Below, piece by piece: positions 52,421 through 64,000 of a stretch of 64,000 nt of DNA. The DNA comes from Chrysomallon squamiferum (lineage: Eukaryota; Mollusca; Gastropoda; Neomphalida; Peltospiridae), in the NCBI GenBank assembly GCA_012295275.1, contig CM022667.1, forward strand, positions 17,115,245 to 17,179,244, written 5' to 3'. Each line of letters starts with the position of its first letter. Within the stretch, counting starts at the first letter, position 1. The translations under genes and the position numbers were made by a program. The notes below the pieces were generated by a model, which saw only the letters and a program-made list of their open reading frames with translations, was not told the origin of the DNA and ran no database searches.

Positions 52421-52727
52421 AGAATTGGAATACCATTTCTCTCTCAGAGCATCACGTGATACAAGCAGACAGCTAATCGTGTTTATAAACTGCAAATTTT
52501 GTATCACACTGGGAGGGTAAAAAAAAAAAAGGAAAATTTTATATATATTATCTGATGTAGGTAAATTTGATTAAAAACAAGAAGAAAAAATTGTTGGTTG
52601 ACGTAATTGGAAATATGAGGGGATCAGAATTCCCCTTTGAAGTCTGAACTTGAAGATATGGGTACCGTTTTATTTTGTATATCTTAAAATTTAGATTTTG
52701 GAGGTTTCCTTTTTCTTTTTTTCTTTC

Positions 52728-52778
52728 TTCTTCTTCTTCTTCTTCTTCTTCTTCTTCTTCTTCTTCTTCTTCTTCTTT
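52728..52778. repeat. (TTC)n
   Basis: About 16 TTC units; poly-Glu frame on the minus strand is its translation. Confidence 0.95.
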
Positions 52779-53458
52779 ATGGCCTGTAATTTGAAACAAA
52801 TTATGTTATTTACTGCAATGGTGATAACAGTACAACTACCACTGTGACAAAAACAACTACAGCAATATGTTCAGCTGTTACTGCTACTACTGTTGTTGCT
52901 ATTGCCACCTCTATTACTACTGCTACAAATACCTCTGTCCACTGCTAATGTTGCCAAAACTAGTACCTATTACAATTACTATTGCTGTCATAATGAAATA
53001 TGACAACAACAACAATAACAATGATGATGATGACAGTATGAAGAAGAAGACGACGAATAACAACAAGAGCAAGCTAAAAACAACAACAAAGACAACAACA
53101 ATAAGAACAATAACAGGAACAATGAAAAATATTGCAAAAAACAGGGAACAAAATCCAGCATGAATAGAGAAAAATACATTTCAGTAAAATCCATATCAAT
53201 AACACTATATCACTTTTACAACATAATTATTCGACAGAATTAATTAAAAGTAAAATTAATGGCTGAAATGCGAAGCGTTCTGGACACGGTAGAATGGACA
53301 ACACCATTGTTCCTTGCTTTATATGGAAAAATATAGTTTATGCTAATAATAAATTATCATTTGTTATTGTAGTGAATTTAAAATTTATATATTAAATGAT
53401 TAAGAAAAATGAAATAATAATAAAATCTAAAATACAATAAAAACAATAACAATAGCAG

Positions 53459-53459
53459 A

Positions 53460-53543
<84 letters not shown>

Positions 53544-53590
53544 TAATAAATAAAAATAAAATGTATGTACACTTCAAATACATGTATACA

Positions 53591-53626
<36 letters not shown>
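53459..53626. repeat. (AAT)n and (GT)n
   Basis: About 28 AAT units to 53540 and 16 GT units at 53593-53625. A (CA)n run follows at 53746-53770. Confidence 0.94.
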
Positions 53627-53628
<2 letters not shown>

Positions 53629-53877
53629 TGTGTTTGTGTGGGTGGGAAAGTGGGTGTGTTTGTGTGTATTTTGTTCATAAATCTATTTCAATCATGTAAA
53701 TTATACAAGTAACGTTTGAATATGGATCCATATGTTCAATGTTTCACACACACACACACACACACACACATTAGGAAAGAAATATATAGAGAAACAGAGA
53801 AAGACAAAATGGGAACCGGAAAAAAAATAATTAAATACACATCAATTAGAAAATCAGACATATAAAGATAAATAAAT

Positions 53878-53955
53878 AAATAATAATAATAATACGACGA
53901 CGACGACGACGACGAAGGAGAAGAAGAAGAAGAAGAAGAAGAAGAAGAAGAAGGA
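53878..53955. repeat. (AAT)n, (ACG)n, (AAG)n
   Basis: A rare ACG run of about 7 units (53895-53915) between AAT and AAG runs. Confidence 0.93.
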
Positions 53956-54493
53956 GAAGAAGGAAAACAAAAAGTTAAAGAACACGAACCAAGCCACAGT
54001 CTACATAGGAGTTAATGATATCACGGGGTGACACAAATATCAGTAACGAACTCCCGATACGTCATCGCTACATATTGCAGATACACGTGTTTAATATGAA
54101 CTAGAACGTACATGACAACTTTAAAAGAAAAATCCATAATCTAATTAATTACTAACCGCTAAATAAATAACCAAACTCCAGAGCACTGACCCCCAAAGAT
54201 AGAGATGCGAATAATTCTGTGCAATAGATGTCAGTTCTCGTTAACCATTTAATAAAGCCTTCTAATGGTCGTGGCCTGCGTAATTAATGCGAAAATGCAA
54301 CCTTTTGTGTGTCTCCGGTCATTGTTTGGGCTCTGCGACATAAAGAGTCACGTTTTACGTCGTTTGTTAACGTTTTATCAGTGCTTTGTAACGACAGCCG
54401 CTGTATGAAATATAATTTAAAGTGAAAATGCAGAGCGGCTGTGATAAATAATGTCTGCCTGCTAAAACAGAACGGCAGACAACAATGCCGGAT

Positions 54494-54495
<2 letters not shown>

Positions 54496-54564
<69 letters not shown>
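54496..54564. repeat. (AAT)n
   Basis: About 22 units. Confidence 0.95.
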
Positions 54565-54857
54565 GTAAAAAATGAAAAAAATGAAATATAAAATAAATAA
54601 TAATAATACAAAAAGTAATAAGGTATTTTTTCTTCTGTCGTCCCATTTTTGTATTCTGAAGCTGAAAGTGCAGTTAAAAATATACTGATGCTGATGCAGA
54701 TATTGTTGTACACACGACAACAGCTACAACTACGTTGTTAGTAATGTTACTAACACAAGTATTTAACAACAAAAAAAACACACACTTCTACAACTACTAT
54801 GACTATCCTGTTATATTCTTGTATATTCTGTATAAGCAAGAACAAACAAAAACAACA

Positions 54858-54890
54858 ACAACAACAACTACTACTACTACTACTACACTA
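54858..54890. repeat. (ACA)n then (ACT)n
   Basis: Short adjoining trinucleotide runs followed by degenerate ACT/GCT to about 55000. Confidence 0.85.
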
Positions 54891-55548
54891 CTAACATTCG
54901 TTGCTAGTAACCTATGGTTACTTCTGATGTTACTTTCGCTACTATAACTGCGGTTACTACTACTGCTTCTGCAAGTACTAGTATAGCTATCTACTAGTAC
55001 TGCTACTAAGCTAATACTATCTATCAATCGACAAATCTATTACTTGCTCTCAGTAGAAGACTAGTTTTCAGAATATTTGAACATTACGTAATAGCCTCTA
55101 TGCAGTTACATATAACACGAAAACCAGACAACATATTTATCACTTCTTGTACCCTATCCTGTATTCCCACTTTTATCTCTGGCCATCTGAAACGAACACT
55201 GATCTACACATTAAGATTAAAATTCCGATAAAGGAACACTTTGAAGTTTTACCAAGATAAGCTTCATAAATACTTCATTAATTGTAGGCGTTGGACATAT
55301 TTGAATCACTGAACTGAATAAAGGCACGCTGATCTTTAGTTTCGTATTAGATTTTTCTTTAATACTGAACACTATCTAAAAAGAAATATGTATTATATTA
55401 TTTAATTGTTCTAGTCCCAGATCTAAGGAAGGTACATGGAGAATAACACCATTACACTACGCTTTAAAAGTTGTAACCATTTTGTTGTCTTTTAGAGTTA
55501 TTGATATTATTAACTAATTATACTTATTCATTGTATATACTGATGTCG

Positions 55549-55549
<1 letters not shown>

Positions 55550-55591
<42 letters not shown>

Positions 55592-55608
55592 CATTATCAT
55601 TATCATCA
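55550..55608. repeat. (ATT)n then (TATCAT)n hexanucleotide
   Basis: About 6 ATT units lead into about 7 TATCAT units. Confidence 0.92.
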
Positions 55609-56107
55609 TTATTATTCATTTATTTATTAACTTAACTTTTATTTTAGGATCTGTCATATTTCTTTTGCTACTGCTGACTAGCTTAACAAACACAGATTCA
55701 ATATATTTAAATACAAAACTTTAAACGTGTTGTTTCGTGAAACGCCAACTGACTAGATATGCACACAGTATTACCACTCTGAGTCAGCATTCTATCCAGT
55801 CTACTTGAAAACAGACGTTATTCTTCAGTAGTAATGTTTTTAATAACCTTAAAGGTTATAATTATTTTATGTTACGATAAGACGCATCACTTTCAAGCGT
55901 ATCATCATCTTGTTTTGTTTAAATATCAAAACACGTCTTCACGTGCTTTAGCTGGAAGCAAGTTAGAATTAACAAGCCAATTTTTGATTAAAGAGCTTTC
56001 TTGTTTAATTAGTTAATTAATTAATTAATTTACATTCATCTTCATCAATTTAAAGGAAATAATTTCGGAAAATAGAGACCTAGCAGTAATAACACTGAAA
56101 GCAAACA

Positions 56108-56108
<1 letters not shown>

Positions 56109-56139
<31 letters not shown>
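56109..56139. repeat. (AAT)n
   Basis: About 10 units. Confidence 0.9.
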
Positions 56140-56142
<3 letters not shown>

Positions 56143-56756
56143 TAATAATAAAAACTTTCAAAGCTTAAACATTTTTATAAATAAATAAATATATAAAATA
56201 GAATTTCAAGAATAAAGTCTTTCAGATTATTTTATTTTTTATTTTATGTTATCAAATTTATTTTAGACAGTGTTTTCAGTCGACATAATCTCTGGAACAT
56301 CAAGAACTGACATCTGACAGATAAAATAAAAATGTTCCGATCTTCTCTTTCGAAAACCATTTCGGACGGTTTCACAAACACGTCGGCTCAGACAAGCGTC
56401 ACTCCACGTCCTTTCCAGTTCTCTGACACGGCCTGACGGGGCTTTTTGTATTCTGTCGTCCGGCTGTCTCCGAAGTCGGCGGCCAGTAACGAAATCCACC
56501 GACAGCTGCTGATCGTCCCTCTTCGGAATGGAAAGGAGAGGTGGGGGTCTTGTTACGTGTCATGTCGAATGGTCAGCGAGAAGAAAGAGACGAAACAAGA
56601 GATGAAAGGAAGAATGGACGGTCCTGCTGGTTTTCTGTCAATCATCAGCTAGATTGTTTACTTTTAAACCTCCTCTTGTTCTTAGTAGGCGTGGTTGGTA
56701 TCATTTCACTTCCCTGCACACCATTACCTTCCGTAAATGTTTTGTATCTGATTAAT

Positions 56757-56760
<4 letters not shown>

Positions 56761-56826
<66 letters not shown>
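56761..56826. repeat. (TC)n, about 33 units
   Basis: Uninterrupted; a CACGTG follows at 56841. Confidence 0.97.
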
Positions 56827-56828
<2 letters not shown>

Positions 56829-57399
56829 CCCAGTTATGACCACGTGTCTTGGTCATAACTTAACTTGTTCCAGTTGCAGGTAAGAATATATTTGGTCATA
56901 ATAATGATATCTAACTCATTATTGTGTTGTCTTATTCAATGGCTTTTTCTAGTAATTGTAAAGAGAATCGAATCCTAGTTTAAGCTGCCATCCATTAGTT
57001 AAATGGGACCACACAAAGCTCCTGGATTACGTAACAAGGAGAAATTCTTGAACCTTCTTATGGCTGCAGATTTGAGATACTTTTTTTGACTTTAATAATG
57101 GTCGTATTAACTAAAATGATGGCACTCAAAAAGAACAAAAGTTAAAGACGGGAACATCAAGATTAACAGAGCACAATATATGAGAAAAATAGCAGCTATA
57201 TTCGTAACACTTTTACTTTTCCCAGACTGTCAGCCTAGTTTCCTATTTGGTAAGATCCACGGGAGGTACATCTGAGCACTTCAGTAATTTCTATAGAATA
57301 TAGTCTTCTGGGTAATAAATGGCGTAACCATTAGCGCACAATTTACCAAAATGTATCGCTAAAGCGAGTAATCAATTATTATGCATTCGTCAATTTCCG

Positions 57400-57650
57400 T
57401 TATTGTTCGACATGCGATAAAGCCCGGATGTCGGACGTTTTCACTAATGCTTTCCTGACAGGCAGAAACACGGCTGTCAGTTAAATTCCGCCTTTTGATG
57501 TTGCTTTTCCGCTCTTGGCCCTATTTAGTGGTCCTGTCCACCTTTTGCTGTCACCCGGTGTCACACAGTGGACACGAGGTATGCAAATAACCCGGATGTT
57601 AAATGTCCTGTTTTGCTGTCACGTGGCACGCAATCTGATTTGCCTTCCCT
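57400..57650. promoter_or_regulatory. Non-repeat islet with duplicated TTTTGCTGTCAC
   Basis: TTTTGCTGTCAC occurs at 57543-57554 and 57611-57622. CCCGGATGT occurs twice (about 57423 and 57591). A POU octamer ATGCAAAT lies at 57581-57588 and CACGTG at 57620-57625. Likely regulatory by motif content only. Confidence 0.3.
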
Positions 57651-57856
57651 AGGCAATGATATTCATCCATACTGGGTTACACAATAATTACTCTCTGACT
57701 TATGATGATAGTGTTGGTGAAAATAATGATGATGATGAATAGCATTATGATAATCAGGCTAATCACACTGCTGATAATCCTGACAAACATCATGGCGTTC
57801 ATAATAAAATAAAATAAAACAGAATAAAAAAAATAAAAATAAAAAATAATAATAAT

Positions 57857-57859
<3 letters not shown>

Positions 57860-57887
<28 letters not shown>
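57860..57887. repeat. (AACTA)n pentanucleotide
   Basis: Five units. Confidence 0.9.
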
Positions 57888-58879
57888 ATAAAATTCAGTG
57901 TAATAAAACAATTTTAAAACAAATCATTGAATGACCTAGCGAATCAACGACTGAATGAAAAATTTAACTTTTAATAATTAATCATTCTCCTGAATCGCAG
58001 GGATTATCAGATTTCATGTGATAGAAATTTTAAAATAAAAAATTAATAATAATAAAAATAAGGAAACAAAACGTAGCATGTATGGATTATAAAAGCAGTG
58101 AAATGAAATAAACGACGGTGTGGATGAAAGTCCATCCATCTAGTTTAGGAAATGTACACACGCCTACCAATAACAGAAAGGCTAATATAGTCTTCGCCTT
58201 GTCGAAAATCACTATGTCTGATGCACAATTAAACGGTGTAAAGTTTAATTTATTCCCTGTGAAATTTTTCATTAGTATTGGGTAGCACGTAACTCTTTTT
58301 ATTATCGGGAAACTTGCCAGCTTTGAATGACTTCATTAAATTCCGCTCAACTACCGCAGTGCCAGGCGATGCGTGCACGATAATTCATTCAGGTCGCTAT
58401 TATATTCGGCAAACCATCTGTTGATTTTTGTTCGGAGAAGAGTTCTCACAAGGGAGATAATATTTCATAATGTCAGTCACGGTTGGTATATTATTCTTGA
58501 CTCGTGCAGGGTGCGCGGGGCTGGTAACGTTCACTGTGAAAAGCGCTGTTACGTGAAGCGGATTGACGTTTTTATTCGCTATTAAAAACAAAAGAAAACA
58601 AAAGAAAAAAAATTTAAAAAAAGGAATAAGGAAAAAAGAAATGTTTCAAAGCGGTGTTCATCTCATAAAGGATCGTCCAAAAAAAATTAAAAAAAAAAAG
58701 AAAGAAAGAAAGAAGAAAAGGATACATTTTTAGTATCTGTAAATTATGCGTATCTCTATCAAAAAACAAAACAAGGGAAAAAAAGAAAAAAAAAAAAGAA
58801 AAAAAAGCAGAACAAGATTTTGTTTAGTTGCAGATTATATTTATGTATTTGTCTACTTCTTCTAGTGCAACCACTACTG

Positions 58880-59100
58880 ATTTAATTACTATTGAAACTA
58901 CTATCACAAGTTCTACTACTAGTACTCTAGTTCCATATTACTATTACTACTACGACTGCTACTGCTCTTGCTACTGCTACCGCTACTATTAAAACTAATA
59001 CAGTAGTACTACTATTGCTTCTGTTCTTGTTCTGCTACTGCTCCTCCTGTTACTACTGTTACTACTACTATCACTACAGCCACCACTTCTACTATGACTT
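58880..59100. repeat. Degenerate (ACT)n domain
   Basis: ACT, GCT and ATT triplets with substitutions. Confidence 0.85.
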
Positions 59101-59195
59101 CAGGTTACTAGTATTAAAATGGTTCCTGACAGCAGTACTTAAGGAATAGTAGTTGTTGTTACTGAAAATGCTGCTAATGTTTATGAACTTCCTTC

Positions 59196-59304
<109 letters not shown>

Positions 59305-60419
59305 ACCTTTTAAAAAAAAAAAAATTATTGATTAATATAACCAGACGAATTGATGTCGCTCAAGCGAAACCCTTTTCGTAAAATAAAAACCTTCATAATT
59401 TATATCACGTACAAGTTTAATACCAGCTGAATGGTAAAATATCAAATTGTGTGATGTCAAAAGGATGAGAAGTGACAGAGAGACAGGCTTGATGAATTAC
59501 TATTAAATTAATACACAGGTCTCGCCACACACATTCGCTACGACTCGAAATCCTGTTGCCTATTCAGCGTTGACAAAAACCTCACGACAACGGCGACAAC
59601 AATCGCGCCACAGCATCCATCCACAGTCGAGTTGTTTCGCGCCCTGATCGCCGTGTCGTCATGTCACATCTACGCCATAATGTTTATAAAGCGGCCTTCA
59701 CACTGGGCGATTTTCCGTAACAGCTTGCTGCAACTGAATGAAAGAATGAACGTTTGTTTAATGACATGTATCGTTATTAACGATTATTAATTTGGCATTG
59801 GATGTAATACTTTTTTGTAGTTTACGTACAATAATGACACTGAGCCGTTAAAGACTATGACGTCACAGAATAAGTTACTGTTACCAAAACTAAACAATAA
59901 CAGATTTTTCAATTTACACCTTGCCATGGAAAGGGAAGGACAAATTATAAGCGTTGACAAACCATTTCTTGAACTCTGACTGGAAAAGGATGTGGACTAA
60001 TCAGCAGCTTTAATAACACAACTTGTAGCAAGACCGTTTTCTTCTGAAAAAAATTAAAATTTCTAAATATAAATAAATAAATAAATAAAAAATAAGCATG
60101 GATAAGAAATTTGGTTAAACCAATAGAATTTTTATAATGATGACGACAAGAAAAACAGCTGTAATAATGATAATGATAATATAGATAATTCGATTTGATA
60201 TCCAACAAGTGAGATTATCTAAAGCTACAAATTGATGCAATGCGTTGCTTAGTAAGATCGCACCAATATAAATATGTGTGTTCCGACATCATCCTTTGTT
60301 ATCGTAATCTGACCTCATTAATTCTACACTCCTCCCCCGAAGAAACGAAACTCAACACTCCTGAAGTTCTCATTTGATGTTCTCTTGAAGTTTTCTTCTT
60401 TCTTCTTTTCTTTCCTCCG

Positions 60420-60430
<11 letters not shown>

Positions 60431-60465
<35 letters not shown>
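60431..60465. repeat. Poly-T (35 nt)
   Basis: Longest homopolymer of the window, in a T/C-rich stretch from about 60395. Confidence 0.93.
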
Positions 60466-60466
<1 letters not shown>

Positions 60467-60894
60467 TTGATAGCACGTGCACGTTTATGGTGAGTGAGAG
60501 TGTAGGGGTCCTGTGTGAAGATGTAAAAGATAAATTTAATATTTAGATTTTTAGGTGGAGTTTTTTTAGTTATTTTTTTTTTCCTTTTTTAATTTTTTGC
60601 CCCGAGGCATAAATACGCTTCAATATAATGCAGGGTAATTGTAATATAACTGTGTAAAGGAGTGGTGTACTTATTCATCTATGACACACAGTCTTCATTA
60701 CTGTCTCATCATCGTCGTCGTCATCATCATCATTATGATCATCAATGTGTTTTCTGTATGCTTTGTCATCATTATTACCTTTGAGTCCTTGTGTAACAGT
60801 AGTAGTGTGTATGTTAGTACTGATATTAGTTGTAATAACAGCTGAGTAACAGTCGTTGTTGTAAGAATAACGTAGTTTAACATTTAATAGTAGC

Positions 60895-60926
60895 TGGAGT
60901 AGTGGTAATAGTAGTCATAAGCAGTC

Positions 60927-60959
<33 letters not shown>

Positions 60960-61035
60960 ATAGTAGGAGTAGTAGTAGTGGTAATAGAAGCAGTAGTAGT
61001 AATAGTTATATTAGTGGTAATAGTGGTAGTATAAA
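60895..61035. repeat. (TAG)n, degenerate
   Basis: Clean TAG run at about 60928-60957 within AGT/AAT triplets. Confidence 0.88.
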
Positions 61036-61379
61036 TTATAATTGTAAGTGTGATATTAATTCTGTTCATTAGGTGATATATAAAAACTAGTGTCTTTGCT
61101 TATATCTCTTATATAGTAAAACTACTGAAGTGTGACAGTTCATTCTTATGTGAAGATTTAAAAATCACATATTTCATTAAATATTGAAAAAATAGAATGT
61201 TTTGGTTAGAACTCTATCTCCATCTTCGGAAGCTAATTTTGTAAAAACTAAAATGCATTTGATTAAATTTCAGAAAAAAATGGGCAATCTTAAAACACAT
61301 ATTTTTACTTCAGTTTGCAGAAATAAGGATCTTTTGTACAAAAGGATTAAGTTCTATTTATTAATTAATTAATAATTTA

Positions 61380-61515
61380 TTAGTACGACTACTGCCAATA
61401 CTGCTGCTACTGGTACCACTACTACTACTGGTACCACTACTACTACTATTACTCTTACTATTATTATCATTACCACTACTACTACTATTACTCTTATTGT
61501 TGTTGTTGTTGTTTG
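61380..61515. repeat. Degenerate (ACT)n then (TTG)n
   Basis: Includes a repeated TACTGGTACCACTACTACTA block (61406-61445 region) and a TTG run. Confidence 0.85.
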
Positions 61516-62129
61516 TTTTTTGTGGGGTTTTTTTTTTGTTTCTTTTCAGGGTTTTTTTCTGAATTTTTATTGAGTATATTTATTTATTTCTTCGTCTTCT
61601 TCGTCTTCTTTTTCTTCTTCATTGTTTTATAAATATATATATATATAATTTTTTTTTATTCTTTCTATTGGACAAAGAATATAATTTTATTTTCAGTTTG
61701 AATTTTACTGAGTATTTTTATTTTATTCATCTTCTTCTTCTTTGTTTTATTCATTTACCATATCTTGTGGGGTTTTGGTGGGATTTTTTCGATTGGACAT
61801 AAGAATATAATTTTATTCTCAGTGTGAATTAAGTTTTCCACTAACACAATTTTTATATTCACAGAGCTCATGTTGTAAAGTTTGGTTAGTGATAAAGGCG
61901 AGTATGAACGTATAATGTTTTCTGCTATAATCTTTTTTTTCCTCGGCCGACATACATCATACTGGTTCTGGAAACACGTTGGCAGTTTATCAAAATATCT
62001 GGTATTTTCTGAATGCGAGAAGAAATTTCAAAAACTCGACCTAGCATACCAACTTAATAATCGCTATGCGAGCTGGAACCACACAAAACAAAGCAATAAT
62101 TTATGCGTGTAAAACGCATAAAATATTTT

Positions 62130-62160
62130 ATAAATAAATAAATAAATAAATAAATAAATT
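62130..62160. repeat. (AAAT)n
   Basis: About 7 units. Confidence 0.9.
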
Positions 62161-62179
62161 TATTTAAATATGACAGCAC

Positions 62180-62340
62180 AGTATCAACCAATGGGCCAGC
62201 CAATATAACAATAACTTCTTAATTTAACATCACGTGACCCAGAAGAGTCGGTTGTTTATAATTATCCAATCAAACTGCTCGGTGACAATTCTGCAACAGG
62301 TGGCGCTAATTTAGCTGCAGGCCACGTGACCATCGAGGGG
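62180..62340. promoter_or_regulatory. Islet with CTCF-like site and two CACGTGACC boxes
   Basis: CACGTGACC at 62231-62239 and 62323-62331, CCAATCA at about 62266, GTTTATAATTATCC, and CTCF-like GCAACAGGTGGCGC at 62293-62306 (plus). Non-repeat. Candidate regulatory element. Confidence 0.35.
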
Positions 62341-62989
62341 AGAAAAAAAAAACGAACGTGGGGGGAGAAATTAGAAGAAAACGAGGCGATGGGTGGTCTT
62401 GGTGTTTATTAAATTTAAAAAGGAGAGAGTTGTGTTGAAACGGAAAGAAAAACAAAACCATTTGGTGAAATGATACCGTTGTTAAGGCAACACGTTTCTT
62501 TGCTGTGGAAATTGAAACTTGGGCCCATATTAATCGGTTTAAAATGTCCAAAAGCTTTGGCACATTAAGTTTATTGTCACAATTCGTCTCTCTCTCTCCC
62601 TTTTTTAAAATGGAAGCCGTGTTTAAAAAAAAAAAAGATTGTTAAATTATCGACAAAACACGAAGGAGTGGCTTTTCAAAATAAAATCTGTAGAAATGTA
62701 ATGTAAATTTAATTGTTTTATTTCGTTTTGTCTGATTTTACATTACGCAGCTCCGTTTTACAAACTCTTGATTGTTCCAGGCAAATGGGTCTTGTTCGTA
62801 TTTTTGATTGGTCCGCTTCTTCGTTCATTATTCAGTTATTCATTCATCATTTATTTGTTCGTTCTTTCTTTTTATTTCTTAGCATCCTCTTTTTCTCTCA
62901 TTCCTTTTTTTCTAATCTTATCATTCATCTTTTTTATTTCAATCTTTAAATTATTCGTTCATAACTTCTTTATATTTTCTTTCTTTTTG

Positions 62990-62990
<1 letters not shown>

Positions 62991-63045
<55 letters not shown>

Positions 63046-63060
63046 GGTGGTGGTGGTGGT
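62991..63060. repeat. (ATT)n then (GGT)n
   Basis: About 18 ATT units followed by 5 GGT units, then degenerate TTG/CTG. Confidence 0.94.
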
Positions 63061-63455
63061 ACTGTTACTGTTGCTGTTGTTGTTGTGGCTGTTGTTAAGA
63101 TTATTAAATTATAATAATAATCAAGATAATTTATTTATTTATATCTAGAATCTGCTAACGTGGGCTAAGAAAATCTTAATGACGTCAACAATGTTTTGAC
63201 GTTACAGTAACAGTTGAATGACGTCACGTCTTTGACGTTTTTCAGTTAGTGGTACCAGGAAAAAGTGTGTGTTAAGTATTTATCATTTGTATTAAAGTTT
63301 TCTTTAACAGTAACAAGACGTTATATAATTTATGCTTAATTATGATGATTATAGCCGTCACTATTGTTATTATTTTATTAAACAGAGTACTATTTATCTT
63401 TGTTTGAGTGAATGAATTAAGAATTTCCGTTCCTGAAATCTAATAAAATATAGAG

Positions 63456-63460
63456 AAAAA
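63456..63460 (-). terminator. Pol III terminator of tRNA-Thr
   Basis: Five A on the plus strand give TTTTT on the sense strand of the tRNA, 12 nt after its 3' end. This is the usual form and distance for a eukaryotic tRNA terminator. Confidence 0.8.
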
Positions 63461-63472
63461 TGTTGACTAGCA

Positions 63473-63544
63473 GCCACCAGTGAGAATCGAACTCACGACC
63501 CCTGGTTTACAAGACCAGTGCTCTAACCACTGAGCTATGGTGGC
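63473..63544 (-). tRNA. tRNA-Thr(TGT): tRNA-Thr (anticodon TGT)
   Basis: A complete 72-nt cloverleaf reads on the minus strand. The acceptor arms GCCACCA and TGGTGGC pair perfectly. The D arm GCTC/GAGC has an A box (TAGCTCAGTGG). The anticodon arm CTGGT-CTTGTAA-ACCAG carries TGT at positions 34-36, giving threonine. The variable loop is GGGTC, and the T arm GTGAG-TTCGATT-CTCAC carries the B box. No intron, no encoded CCA. A run of five T (plus-strand A at 63456-63460) lies about 12 nt past the 3' end and would terminate RNA polymerase III. All stems are intact, which argues for a working gene rather than a SINE head or pseudogene. It stands alone; no other tRNA was found in the window. Confidence 0.96.

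Positions 63545-64000
<456 letters not shown>

Noticed and set aside
56960-56975. GAATCGAATCCT, a minus-strand B-box-like word
   Set aside because: No A box or tRNA stems nearby.

Overview
This is 64 kb of animal nuclear DNA, AT-rich (by eye roughly two thirds A+T) and packed with simple-sequence repeats. It is overwhelmingly intergenic. Two genes can be supported: one intact, apparently intronless forkhead transcription factor, best identified as FoxL1 (minus strand, 24118-25464), and one intact tRNA-Thr(TGT) (minus strand, 63473-63544). The forkhead domain is of metazoan FoxL1 type. Repeat density, AT content and a single-exon FoxL1 in a large gene-poor interval suggest a lophotrochozoan, most likely a mollusc; that placement is inference and cannot be proven from the window.

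Layout. 1-17054: intergenic, with seven long (TC)n/(AG)n arrays, trinucleotide domains, A/T homopolymers and a degenerate ~55-60 bp minisatellite (about 15690-16275). 17055-23599: AT-rich intergenic, with AAT/AAC arrays and a 146 bp inverted-repeat element around a palindromic CRE (20090-20235). 23600-25930: the FoxL1 unit, comprising a candidate poly(A) signal, a strong stem-loop in the presumed 3' UTR, the 448-codon CDS, and upstream TATA and CCAAT-like elements beside a perfect 8-bp-arm inverted repeat. 25930-37857: AT-rich intergenic with a three-copy degenerate repeat just upstream of the promoter (26160-26350) and a paired TCACGTGA/hairpin module (31546-31623). 37858-63472: intergenic with seven more repeat-free, CpG-richer islets, four CTCF-like sites all in the + orientation, a clean 37-bp x 7 minisatellite (47121-47390) and more TC/AG arrays. 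63473-63544: tRNA-Thr, followed by a compound ATAG/TATG/TA/AG array.

Function. FoxL1 is a DNA-binding regulator used in mesoderm and gut mesenchyme patterning in animals, and belongs to the ancestral bilaterian FoxL1-FoxC-FoxF-FoxQ1 cluster. No other Fox gene lies within about 24 kb on one side or 38 kb on the other, so any cluster here is widely spaced. The islets, CTCF-like sites, forkhead-like sites and the 20.8 kb around FoxL1 without GA/TC arrays are consistent with a regulatory landscape around a developmental gene, but this is inference. I see no second protein-coding gene, transposase, reverse transcriptase, CRISPR array or defence system; nearly all other open reading frames are translations of microsatellites (poly-Leu, poly-Ile, poly-Asn, Ser-Leu, Arg-Glu).
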